DNA from: Saccharopolyspora dendranthemae
Lineage (GTDB): Bacteria; Actinomycetota; Actinomycetes; Mycobacteriales; Pseudonocardiaceae
Assembly: GCF_007829955.1 (NCBI RefSeq)
Contig: NZ_VIWX01000002.1
Span: forward strand, 992,001-1,056,000
DNA length: 64,000 bases
Reading direction: 5' to 3'
The notes beneath the pieces are model-generated. The model was given only the letters and a program-made list of their open reading frames with translations. It did not search any database and was not told the origin of the DNA. A program made the translations under genes and the position numbers. Of this stretch, positions 1 through 7,762 are shown in pieces (the first letter of the stretch is position 1; every line of letters begins with the position of its first letter).

Positions 1-51
1 GCCGCTGGTGTCGGCGACGACCAGGGCTGAGCGGTGCTCGGTGTTGTTCAT
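1..51 (-). CDS. N-terminal fragment of an unidentified protein
   Basis: An ATG on the minus strand at position 51 opens a frame that runs off the window edge. Only 17 residues are visible (MNNTEHRSALVVADTSG), a beta-strand-like start. It lies downstream of the GntR gene on the same strand, separated by about 140 bp of relatively AT-rich sequence that could carry its own promoter. The family cannot be told from so short a piece. Confidence 0.4.
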   Translation of the reverse strand, partial: MNNTEHRSALVVADTSG

Positions 52-191
52 GAACAAAGAATGCGGCTTGATCAGCACGTCCGCACCGGTTTATTGCATC
101 TGCAGTTTCAGTGCGAACCGAAATTAATGCTTCGCCGTCGAGATCCGGTACGAGAAGTGCAACCCAAACCGCTGCGACAGGAGAGGTCGGC

Positions 192-866
192 TCAGGTGTC
201 GGACGGGTCGAGGTAGGGGCCGCCGGAGATGCCGAGTGCTCGGACGGTTCCTAGCAGGTGCTCGCGGAGGAGCGTCTTGGTCGCCTCGGCGTCGCCGGCC
301 GCGAGGGTGTGGGCGAGCTCGGCGTGCTGGTGGGTGATGCGGTCGCGTTGGGAGTGGGTGCGCGCGGTGGAGGTGATGCGCATCTGCTTGTCGCGCAAGG
401 TGTTGTAGAGGTCGGTGACCACGGGGTTGGCCGCGGCGTCGACCAGGGTGGCGTGGAAGGCGCGGTCGGCGACGTGCATCTCGGCGTCGCTGAGCTCGGT
501 GCCGTCGCAGGCGGGGTGTTCGGCCAGCCGGCGGCCGATGGCCGACATCGCGTCGGCGCCTTCGATGGCGAGCTTGTCGATGGCGAAGCTCTCCAGCGCG
601 AGGCGGGCCTCGATCAGCGCGCGGGCTTCGGTCGCGCTGACCGGCACGACGAGCGCTCCGCGCTTGGGGTAGAGCTTGAGGAATCCCTCCGATTGGAGGC
701 GCAAAAACGCCTCGCGGACGGGTGTGCGCGACATCTGCAGGGTGCCTGCCACCTCTCCTTCGCTGAGCAGCTCGCCGTCGGGGAAGCTGCCGTCCAGGAG
801 TCCGGTCTTGACGTGCTGGTACGCGCGGTCTGCTGCCGGGGTTTCGGATGTTGTTGCGCTCGACAC
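192..866 (-). CDS. GntR-family (FadR/FCD subfamily) transcriptional regulator
   Basis: A 224-residue protein with an N-terminal winged helix-turn-helix (about residues 14-80, containing SRTPVREAFLRLQSEG, the GntR recognition-helix signature) and a C-terminal all-helical FCD ligand-binding domain (about 85-215, with the metal-site-like D...H..FH pattern around DRAFHATL and the late HAEL). FCD regulators usually bind small organic acids and repress the neighbouring catabolic or transport gene. It starts with GTG at 866, preceded by AGGA at a good distance. It is divergent from the MFS gene, with a perfect palindrome between the two, so it most likely controls that transporter and itself. Confidence 0.9.
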   Translation of the reverse strand: MSSATTSETPAADRAYQHVKTGLLDGSFPDGELLSEGEVAGTLQMSRTPVREAFLRLQSEGFLKLYPKRGALVVPVSATEARALIEARLALESFAIDKLAIEGADAMSAIGRRLAEHPACDGTELSDAEMHVADRAFHATLVDAAANPVVTDLYNTLRDKQMRITSTARTHSQRDRITHQHAELAHTLAAGDAEATKTLLREHLLGTVRALGISGGPYLDPSDT

Positions 867-889
867 GTGTGCATCCTACTTCCACCCAT

Positions 890-912
890 CTTGTATCTAT
901 GATGGATACAAG
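890..912. promoter_or_regulatory. Operator palindrome of the divergent GntR/MFS pair
   Basis: Perfect 8-bp arms CTTGTATC and GATACAAG are separated by 7 bp, between the divergent GntR and MFS starts. The centre contains TATGAT (898-903), a good -10 hexamer for the MFS gene, so a bound dimer would block the promoter. Size and symmetry fit FadR-type GntR operators. That the adjacent GntR binds here is inferred from position. Confidence 0.7.
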
Positions 913-936
913 TCTTTTCCAGGGAGGGGTAGCACG

Positions 937-2217
937 GTGTCCACGACGGTCGAAGCGCCACCGCAGCACGCGGGTGCCCAGCAGCGAGGGGCTGGACCTC
1001 GCATGGCCTGGCTGGTCTGGGGCGTAGGAGCTCTCTGCTACTGCGCAGCGCTGTTCCACCGGGCAGGGCTGGGGGTGGCCGCACCGGAGGCGCTGCAGCG
1101 CTTCGACTCCGGGCCGGGCGTGCTGGCGCTGTTCTCCGCGTTGCAGCTGGGCGTGTACCTGGTGCTGCAGATCCCGGCGGGCCTGCTGGCCGACCGCCTC
1201 GGCCCGCGCAAGGTCATCACGGGCGGCATGGTCGCCCTGGCGCTCGGGTCGGCGGTGTTCGCGCTGAGCGGTTCGATCGTCGGCGGGATCGCCGGGCGGA
1301 TGCTGATCGGTTTCGGCGACGCGTTCATGTTCACCAACGTGCTGCGGCTGGCCGCGCACTGGTTCCCGCCGCACCGCTACGGCAAGGTCGCCGCGCTGAC
1401 CGGACTGGCGGGCGGACTCGGGCAGGTCGTCTCGACGTTGCCGCTGAGCCTGTCGCTGCACTCGCTGGGGTGGGTGCCGACGTTCCTGGGTGCTGCGGCG
1501 CTGACCGCCGCTCTGGGCCTGGCGGCGGCGCTGATCATCCGGGATCGCGACGTGGCGGCTCACGATCGCGCGGAGCACTCGGAGCCGGTGTCCGAGCGGA
1601 TCCGCCACAGCCTGCGGGTGGTCGTCGCGCAGCGCGGCACCCAGCACTCGTTCTGGACGCACTTCGTTCTGATGGCCCAGTTCGTCGCGATCACCACGCT
1701 GTGGGGCGGTCCGTGGCTGAGCTCGGCGCAGGGGCACGGCCAGTCGGAGGTCGGATCCCTGCTGCTGCTGAGCGTGCTCGGTTTCGTCGCGGGCACGTGG
1801 TTCGCGGGCCAGTACGTGTCGGGGCGTCCGCGTCGCCGTGAGCGCTACACGTTCGGGTTGTCGTTGGTGGTGGTCGCCGTGTGGGCGGTGATGGTCGGAT
1901 GGCCGGGTGTGCTGCCGATGCCGCTGCTGGTGGTGGCGTTGCTGGCGGTCGGTGTGTCCGGTGGTGCGGCGATGCTGGCCTTCGACGGTGCGCGCACGGC
2001 CAACGCCGAGCACCGGTCGGGCACTGCCACGGGTGTGGTGAACATGGGTGGTTTCAGCGCTGCGGTGCTGATCCAGCTGCTGGTGGGCGCCGTGCTGGAG
2101 CTGGTGTCGGGTCTGGATCCGGCGGTGGGTTACCGGTGGGCGTTCGTGCCGGTGCTGGTGCTGCTGGTGATCGGTTCGGTGTCGCAGTGGTGGTTGCGGG
2201 ACCGCTCCCTGTCGTGA
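937..2217 (+). CDS. MFS transporter
   Basis: A 426-residue membrane protein with about 12 hydrophobic segments. The MFS motif-A region follows TM2 (GLLADRLGPRKVITGG, about residues 80-95), and a long basic/acidic central loop (RDRDVAAHDRAEHSEP...) separates the two six-helix halves. GTG at 937 is chosen because AGGGAGGGG lies just upstream and because the longer open frame would run through the operator. It is divergent from the GntR regulator. The substrate cannot be read from the sequence; the catabolic genes downstream suggest an organic acid or amide-type compound. Confidence 0.85.
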   Translation: MSTTVEAPPQHAGAQQRGAGPRMAWLVWGVGALCYCAALFHRAGLGVAAPEALQRFDSGPGVLALFSALQLGVYLVLQIPAGLLADRLGPRKVITGGMVALALGSAVFALSGSIVGGIAGRMLIGFGDAFMFTNVLRLAAHWFPPHRYGKVAALTGLAGGLGQVVSTLPLSLSLHSLGWVPTFLGAAALTAALGLAAALIIRDRDVAAHDRAEHSEPVSERIRHSLRVVVAQRGTQHSFWTHFVLMAQFVAITTLWGGPWLSSAQGHGQSEVGSLLLLSVLGFVAGTWFAGQYVSGRPRRRERYTFGLSLVVVAVWAVMVGWPGVLPMPLLVVALLAVGVSGGAAMLAFDGARTANAEHRSGTATGVVNMGGFSAAVLIQLLVGAVLELVSGLDPAVGYRWAFVPVLVLLVIGSVSQWWLRDRSLS

Positions 2218-2285
2218 GCTGGTCGCGTTAGCCTCGGTGGGTGGCCGGCCAGCGGCGGTCGGCTTCGGTTACGGAGGCGTGTGGC

Positions 2286-3716
2286 GTGACGGCGTGGGAA
2301 CTGCGCAACCTGGTGGGTGGCAAGTCCGCGGTGGCGGCCGACGGTGCGACGTTGCCGGTGCTGGATCCCAGCACCGGTGAGCAGTACGCGACCGCGCCGC
2401 TGACCCGGTGGGTGGATGTCGATGCGGTGATGCCGGTGGCGGCGGAGGCGTTCGAGTCCTGGTCGCAGGTCACGCCGCGAAGTCGGCAGGAGGCGTTGCT
2501 GGGCATCGCCGATGCGGTGCTGGAGCGCAGTGAGGAGCTGGTGCTGGCGGAGTGCCGCAACACCGGCAAGCCGTTCGAGGTGGTGCGTTCGCAGGAGCTG
2601 CCGATGGCGGTGGATCTGCTGCGCTTCTACGCCGGTGCCGCGCGGGCGGAGGGTGCTGCGGCGGGTGGTGAGTACCTGCCGGGGCACACGTCGTTCACGC
2701 GTCGGGAGCCGATCGGGGTGTGCGCGGCGGTGACGTCGTGGACGCACCCGTTGTTGCAGGCGGCGGCGAAGGTGGGGCCCGCGGTGGCGGCGGGCAACGT
2801 GGTGGTGCTCAAGCCCGCGGAGACGACGCCGGTGAGCGCGGTGTTGCTGGGTGAGTTGGCGGGGGAGTTCTTGCCTCCGGGTGTGCTCAACGTGGTGTGC
2901 GGTGATCGCGACAGCGGTCGGGCGATGGTGGCGCACGAGGTGCCGGGGATGTTCTCGATCACCGGGACGGTGCGGTCGGGGATGGAGGTCGCGGGTTCGG
3001 CGGCGGCGGATCTGAAGCGGGCGCATCTGCAGTTGGGTGGTAAGGCGCCTGCGGTGGTGTTCGCGGATGCGGATCTGGATCGGGCGGCGGAGCGGATCGC
3101 GGTGGCGGCGTTCGGCAACGCGGGTCAGAGCTGCACGGCGGCGAGCAGGGTTCTGGTGGCCGCGGAGGTGCGCGAGGAGTTCGTGGAGCGGCTGGTGGAG
3201 TGGGCGGGCCGGTTGCGGCCTGGTCCTCCGCAGGACGCGGATGCGGCGTTCGGTCCGCTCAACAGCGCCGGTCAGCTGGAGTTGGTGCTGGACCGGTTGG
3301 AGCGGTTGCCGGAGCACGCGCGCGTGGTGGCCGGGGGTCGTCGTCGCGGTGAGCGGGGTTTCTTCTTGGAGGCCACGGTGGTGGCGGGTGCTGAGCAGGA
3401 CGACGAGCTGGTGCAGCACGAGGTGTTGGGGCCGGTGGTGGCGGTGCAGTCGTTCGCGGGTGAGGCCGAGGCGGTGGAGTTGGCCAACGGGGTGCGCTAC
3501 GGGTTGACGGCGAGCGTGTGGACTCGCGATCACGGTCGTGCGATGCGGTTGTCGCGGAGGTTGCAGGCGGGGACGGTGTGGATCAACGCGCACGATTGCC
3601 TGGTGGCGGAGATGCCGCATTCGGGTTTCAAGCATTCGGCGTCGGCGCGGGATTTCGGGTTGCACGGCTTGGAGGACTACACGCGCATCAAGCACGTGAT
3701 GTCGGCGTGGGAGTGA
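2286..3716 (+). CDS. Aldehyde dehydrogenase-superfamily protein with altered active site
   Basis: A 476-residue ALDH-fold protein, closest in its C-terminal pattern (GFKHSASARDFGLHGLEDYTRIKHV) to gamma-aminobutyraldehyde dehydrogenases. The nucleophile is kept (C283 in NAGQSCTAASR), but the general-base Glu of the ELGGK motif is Gln (Q249 in HLQLGGKAP, exactly 34 residues before the Cys as in active ALDHs), and the PWN oxyanion Asn is Thr (T153 in SWTHP). GTG 2286 is preferred over 2241 because GGAGG stands 8 nt upstream. It ends 7 bp before the convergent amidase. Normal NAD-dependent oxidation is doubtful; an esterase-like, acyl-transfer or binding role is possible. Confidence 0.8.
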   Translation: MTAWELRNLVGGKSAVAADGATLPVLDPSTGEQYATAPLTRWVDVDAVMPVAAEAFESWSQVTPRSRQEALLGIADAVLERSEELVLAECRNTGKPFEVVRSQELPMAVDLLRFYAGAARAEGAAAGGEYLPGHTSFTRREPIGVCAAVTSWTHPLLQAAAKVGPAVAAGNVVVLKPAETTPVSAVLLGELAGEFLPPGVLNVVCGDRDSGRAMVAHEVPGMFSITGTVRSGMEVAGSAAADLKRAHLQLGGKAPAVVFADADLDRAAERIAVAAFGNAGQSCTAASRVLVAAEVREEFVERLVEWAGRLRPGPPQDADAAFGPLNSAGQLELVLDRLERLPEHARVVAGGRRRGERGFFLEATVVAGAEQDDELVQHEVLGPVVAVQSFAGEAEAVELANGVRYGLTASVWTRDHGRAMRLSRRLQAGTVWINAHDCLVAEMPHSGFKHSASARDFGLHGLEDYTRIKHVMSAWE

Positions 3717-3723
3717 GCGCGGG

Positions 3724-5130
3724 TCAGTTCTGGCGGGGTGTGGTGGTGCGCGGCCAGGGGTGGGTCTGTTCGTAGGCGTGGGCTGCGCGCAGGACGAGTG
3801 CGTCGGCGTGGCGTGGGGCGATGATCTGCAGGCCGATGGGCAGGCCGTCGTCGGTGTGGCCGCAGGGGATGCTGGCGGCGGGTTGCTGGGTCATGTTGAA
3901 GGGGTAGGTGAAGGGCGTCCAGGTGGTCCAGCGGTCGCCTTCGGTGGGTGATTCGCGGTCTGCCTGGAAGGGCGGGATGCCGACGGTGGGGGTCAGCAGC
4001 AGGTCGTAGGTCTGCTGGAAGGCGCCCATGCGCTGGCCGAGGGTCATGCGGGTGTTGGTGGCTTCGAGGTAGTCCTGGGCGGTGTAGGTGAGGCCTTGGC
4101 GGCAGATGTCGGCGAGGCCGGGGTCGAGGAGTTCGCGCTGGGCGTCGGTGAGGTGCTGGGTGGCTTTGGCGGCGCCGGCGAACCAGAGGACGTGGAAGTC
4201 CTCGATGGGGTCGGTGATGTCGGGGTCGGCTTGGTCGACGTGGGCGCCGAGGTCGCTGAAGGTGCGGGCGGCTCGGGTGATAGCGCGGGTGATCTGGGGG
4301 TCGACGTGGGTGGTGAAGCCGAGGTCGGTGCTCACGGCGATGCGCAGGCCGGCGACTCCGCCGCCGAGGTGGTCGATGTAGGAGCCGGTGGGTGCGGGCA
4401 GTGCCGACCAGTCGCGGACGTCGGGTTGGGCCAGGACGTCGAGCATGAGGGCGGCGTCGGTGATGGTGGTGGTCATCGGGCCGGCGTGGGAGAGGGTGCC
4501 GAAGGGGCTCGCGGGGTAGAGGGGGATGCGGCCGTAGGTGGGTTTGATGGTGGCGATGCCGCAGAAGGAGGCGGGGATGCGCACGGATCCACCGCCGTCG
4601 GTGCCCAGTGCGAGCGGGCCCATGCCGGTGGCGACGGCGGCTGCGGCTCCGCCGGAGGAGCCTCCCGCGGTGCGGGCGGTGTTCCAGGGGTTGCGGGTGG
4701 TGCCGTGGCGGGGGCTGTCGGTGACGGCTTTCCAGGCGAGTTCGGGCATGGTGGTCTTGCCGAGCAGGACGGAGTTTTCGCGGCGGAGGTTGCCGACGGC
4801 GGGGGCGTCTTCGTTCCAGGGGCCTGCGGCGTCGACGGTGCGGGAGCCGCGCAGGGTGGGCCACCCGCGGGTGAGGAAGATGTCCTTGATGGAGGTGGGG
4901 ACTCCGTCGAGTCGGCCGGCGGGTTGACCGCGGTGCCAGCGGTCCTCGGATTCGCGTGCGGCGTGCAGCGCGGTGTCGGGGTCGACGAGGCAGTAGGCGT
5001 TGAGGGCGGGGTCGTGGTCGTCGATGCGTTGCAGGACGGCTTCGCACGCTTCGACGGGTGAGAGGGTTCCGGCGGCGTAGGCGGCCAGCAGCTCGGTGGC
5101 GGGCAGCTCGGCGGGCTGGGTGTTGGCCAT
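3724..5130 (-). CDS. Amidase (amidase-signature family)
   Basis: A 468-residue amidase-signature hydrolase with the complete Ser-cisSer-Lys triad: K82 (PTSIKD), S158 (AGGSSGG) and nucleophile S182 (GGGSVRIPASF). It is related to GatA, but no gatB or gatC lies nearby, so a free-standing amide hydrolase is likely. ATG 5130 follows AGGAGA. It lies 31 bp behind the D-2-hydroxyacid dehydrogenase on the same strand, with no operator between them, so the pair is probably one operon driven from the palindrome at 6262. It may open an amide or lactam substrate of the GABA-linked pathway (inference). Confidence 0.88.
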   Translation of the reverse strand: MANTQPAELPATELLAAYAAGTLSPVEACEAVLQRIDDHDPALNAYCLVDPDTALHAARESEDRWHRGQPAGRLDGVPTSIKDIFLTRGWPTLRGSRTVDAAGPWNEDAPAVGNLRRENSVLLGKTTMPELAWKAVTDSPRHGTTRNPWNTARTAGGSSGGAAAAVATGMGPLALGTDGGGSVRIPASFCGIATIKPTYGRIPLYPASPFGTLSHAGPMTTTITDAALMLDVLAQPDVRDWSALPAPTGSYIDHLGGGVAGLRIAVSTDLGFTTHVDPQITRAITRAARTFSDLGAHVDQADPDITDPIEDFHVLWFAGAAKATQHLTDAQRELLDPGLADICRQGLTYTAQDYLEATNTRMTLGQRMGAFQQTYDLLLTPTVGIPPFQADRESPTEGDRWTTWTPFTYPFNMTQQPAASIPCGHTDDGLPIGLQIIAPRHADALVLRAAHAYEQTHPWPRTTTPRQN

Positions 5131-5161
5131 GACGTCTCCTGGTGTGCGCCTGGGGTAGGTC

Positions 5162-6130
5162 TCAGCCGGTGACGTAGCCGCGTTGTTTGTCGACGACGTT
5201 GCGCAGGTCGGTGTCGTCGGTGAAGGCGCGCAGGTTGGTCAGGAACAGGTCGACGAGTTCGTCGGTCCAGCCGACGGTGTCGCCGGACATGTGGGGGGAG
5301 ATCAGCACGTGGGGCATGTCCCACAGGGGTGATTCCTGGGGGAGGGGTTCGGTGTCGAAGACGTCGAGCGCGGCGCCGGCGATGTGGTGCTGCTGGAGGG
5401 CTGTGACGAGGGCGGGTTGGTCGACGAGTTCGCCGCGGCCGACGTTGATGAACCGGGCGGTGGGGCGCATGGCGGCCAGGACGTCTGCGTTGATGAGCCC
5501 GTGGGTTTGGGGGGTCAGGGGTGCGGCGAGCACGAGGTGGTCGTAGTCGCCTGCGATCGCGGGCAGGTCGTCGGAGGCGTGGACGTCGCCGAAGTCGGGG
5601 TCGCCGGTCCTGGCGGTGCGGCCGGCGCCGGTGACGCGCAGTCCTGCTGCGGTGAGCTGGCGGGCGATGGCGCGTCCGATGGGGCCGGTGCCGATGACGA
5701 GCGCGGTTTTGCCTTCGATGCGTTCGGTGACGCGGTGCTTCCACTGCTTGGCGTCTTGCAGGCGCAGGGTGGTGTGCATGTCCTTGGCGAAGGTGAGCAC
5801 GGTGCCCAGGACGTATTCGGCGATGGGCTGGTCGAACACGCCGCGTGAGTTGGTGAGCTGCACGGGGGAGTCGCGCAGTTCGGGGAACAGCAGGCGGTCG
5901 ACTCCGGCGCTGGCGGAGTGGATCCAGCGGAGTTGGTCGGCGTGCGGCCAGGCGTCGGCGATGGCTTGGGAGCGGAAGGCCCACACGAACATGGCATCGG
6001 CGCCGGGCAGGGCTTCGGGCAGTTGGTCGCCGGTGGCGTAGCGCAGGTCGGCGTGTTCGGCGATGCGAGCCATCTCGTCGGGGGCGTCGCCGTCGTGGAG
6101 GGCGACGACGGTGGGGCGGGTGTGGACCAT
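5162..6130 (-). CDS. D-2-hydroxyacid dehydrogenase family protein
   Basis: A 322-residue NAD(P)-dependent dehydrogenase. It has the Rossmann nucleotide loop GTGPIGRAIA (about residues 143-152), the NVGRGELVD segment with catalytic Arg, the conserved acid in DVFDTEPLP, and the catalytic His in ISPHMSGDT. Enzymes of this family reduce 2-oxoacids to D-2-hydroxyacids, or the reverse. ATG 6130 has AAGG about 8 nt upstream; a longer frame would run through the operator region. First gene of the amidase operon, divergent from the DUF3830 gene. Confidence 0.85.
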   Translation of the reverse strand: MVHTRPTVVALHDGDAPDEMARIAEHADLRYATGDQLPEALPGADAMFVWAFRSQAIADAWPHADQLRWIHSASAGVDRLLFPELRDSPVQLTNSRGVFDQPIAEYVLGTVLTFAKDMHTTLRLQDAKQWKHRVTERIEGKTALVIGTGPIGRAIARQLTAAGLRVTGAGRTARTGDPDFGDVHASDDLPAIAGDYDHLVLAAPLTPQTHGLINADVLAAMRPTARFINVGRGELVDQPALVTALQQHHIAGAALDVFDTEPLPQESPLWDMPHVLISPHMSGDTVGWTDELVDLFLTNLRAFTDDTDLRNVVDKQRGYVTG

Positions 6131-6261
6131 GGCGATGACCTTAAGGCCGAAGGGGTGTCGGGTGATCGTCTCCCACGCCGGTCGGGTGCGTGTTTGCCCT
6201 GCGCTGGGCGGGTGAGAACGAGCATTCGGTGAAGGCATTGACACGCTAGGAACGGTTCGTA

Positions 6262-6277
6262 GGATTGTCAACAATCC
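6262..6277. promoter_or_regulatory. Operator copy 1 (GGATTGT-CA-ACAATCC)
   Basis: A perfect 7-bp inverted repeat with a 2-bp centre, between the divergent D-2-hydroxyacid dehydrogenase and DUF3830 genes. Read on the minus strand it contains TTGACA, followed after 17 bp by TAGCGT, a plausible promoter for the dehydrogenase-amidase operon. The same core occurs at 7671 and 10970. Confidence 0.75.
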
Positions 6278-6343
6278 ACTGGCGACGGCAGGTCCGGTCC
6301 GGGGGAGAATTGATGGTGTCCACACCCGAGGAATGGATCACGA

Positions 6344-6862
6344 ATGCCCAGGTACCTGTCGATCACGCTGGAGAAGCGGGGCGTGTCCTGCGTCGCGGAG
6401 CTGCTCGACGCCGATGCCCCCCGGACCTGCGAAGCGGTGTGGAACGCGCTGCCGCAGGTCGGGCCGGTGCATCACGCCAAGTACGCCCGCAACGAGATCT
6501 ACACGATGGTGCCGCGCTTCGCCGAGACCGAACCGGGCCAGGAGAACCCGACCGTCACGCCGATCCCGGGCGACGTCGTCTACTTCTCCTTCCCCGGCGG
6601 CATGCTGGATCGGGAGTTCAAGCAGGACAAGGGGATCGAGAGCCTGCCAGGGGTGATCGACCTGGCGATCTTCTACGGGCGCAACAACCTGCTGCTCAAC
6701 GGCGACGTGGGCTGGGTGCCCGGCAACGTCTACGCCACCATCGTCGAGGGCCTGGCCGAGATGGCCGAGGCGTGCAACGACGTGTGGCGTTCGGGCAGCG
6801 TCGGGGAAACCCTGCGCTACGACCGCTTCGAGGGTTCGATCGGGGGTCGCCATGCCACTTGA
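6344..6862 (+). CDS. DUF3830-family protein (cyclophilin-like)
   Basis: A 172-residue protein resembling the DUF3830 family: an opening RYLSITLEKRG strand, the LLDADAPRTCEAVWNALP segment typical of cyclophilin-like folds, then KYARNEIYTMVP and a TPIPGDVVYFSFPGG turn. No catalytic function is established for the family, which is often found beside Asp/Glu-racemase and amidase genes, as here. ATG 6344 has GAGGAA about 9 nt upstream. The last codons overlap the next gene by 11 bp, so the two are probably translationally coupled. Family assignment is by recognition, not by search. Confidence 0.75.
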   Translation: MPRYLSITLEKRGVSCVAELLDADAPRTCEAVWNALPQVGPVHHAKYARNEIYTMVPRFAETEPGQENPTVTPIPGDVVYFSFPGGMLDREFKQDKGIESLPGVIDLAIFYGRNNLLLNGDVGWVPGNVYATIVEGLAEMAEACNDVWRSGSVGETLRYDRFEGSIGGRHAT

Positions 6863-7613
6863 TGACTTTCTCGGTGCGGTGAGCGGACCGGTGCGGCAGC
6901 GCGGTGTGGGCGTGATCGCACCGTTCGACCTGGCGTTGGACCGCGAGCTGTGGCGGTGGGCGCCGGAGGAGGTGTCGCTGCACCTCACGCGCACGGCGTT
7001 CGTGCCGGTGCCGGTCAGCGTCGAGCAGGCCAACCTGGTCTCCGACGAGGCCTCGGTGCACGCGGCCACCCGCGACCTGCTGGTGCCGGAACCGGAGGTG
7101 GTGGCCTACGCGTGCACCTCCGGCAGCTTCGTCGACGGTGCCGGAGGGCAGCGGCGGCTGGTGGAGGTCATGCGCGATGCCGGTGCGCCGGCCGCGGTGA
7201 CCACCTCCGGTGCGCTGGTGCAGGCGCTGGAGGCGCTCGGGGTGAGCAGCGTGGCGATCGCGACGCCCTACGTCGTGAGCATCACCGATCGGTTGCGCGC
7301 CTTCCTGGGCGAGCACGGGGTCGAGGTGGTCGCGAGCGTCGGGCTGGGTCTGCACGGTCAGATCTGGAAGACCAGCTACCGGGACGTGGTGGAGATCGTG
7401 CGCGCCGCGGACCGGCCGGAGGCCGAGGCGATGGTCATCTCGTGCACCAACCTGCCCACCTACGACCTGATCGGTCCGCTGGAGCAGGAGTTGGGCAAGC
7501 CGGTGCTCACGGCCAACCAGGTGACGATCTGGGCGGCGCTGCGCGAGATGGGGCTGCGGGCTATGGGGCCCGAGCAGCGTTTGATGCAGGCGGTGGACGC
7601 TCCGGCCGCGTGA
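6852..7613 (+). CDS. Asp/Glu racemase superfamily enzyme (maleate isomerase/arylmalonate decarboxylase-like), two Cys
   Basis: A 253-residue enzyme with the pseudo-symmetric racemase fold and both active-site cysteines: C88 in YACTSGSF and C198 in ISCTNLPTYD. Families with this pattern include maleate cis-trans isomerase and Asp/Glu/hydantoin racemases; members with one Cys replaced include arylmalonate decarboxylase. The C-terminal half (GKPVLTANQVTIWAALREMG) is nearly the same as in the protein encoded downstream, so the two genes are paralogues. It overlaps the DUF3830 gene by 11 bp. Substrate unknown. Confidence 0.82.
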   Translation: MPLDDFLGAVSGPVRQRGVGVIAPFDLALDRELWRWAPEEVSLHLTRTAFVPVPVSVEQANLVSDEASVHAATRDLLVPEPEVVAYACTSGSFVDGAGGQRRLVEVMRDAGAPAAVTTSGALVQALEALGVSSVAIATPYVVSITDRLRAFLGEHGVEVVASVGLGLHGQIWKTSYRDVVEIVRAADRPEAEAMVISCTNLPTYDLIGPLEQELGKPVLTANQVTIWAALREMGLRAMGPEQRLMQAVDAPAA

Positions 7614-7670
7614 GCGGGGCGGTAAAGATGACGTCACGAACGTTCCGGTGGCCGGGAACCCTGCGGTAAC

Positions 7671-7682
7671 ATTGTCAACAAT
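7671..7682. promoter_or_regulatory. Operator copy 2 (ATTGT-CA-ACAAT)
   Basis: The same palindrome core as at 6262 and 10970, here with 5-bp perfect arms, about 80 bp before the second racemase-like gene. TAACAT at 7667-7672 could be a -10 hexamer overlapped by the site. It probably controls the racemase-like gene and the following GntR gene (autoregulation). Confidence 0.7.
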
Positions 7683-7762
7683 CGACACCTCGCTCGGGTG
7701 TGCCGGGCGGGGATCGGCAGGGTCGTGGTTGTGGGACGTCGAGAACAGGATGGAGCTCCCCG

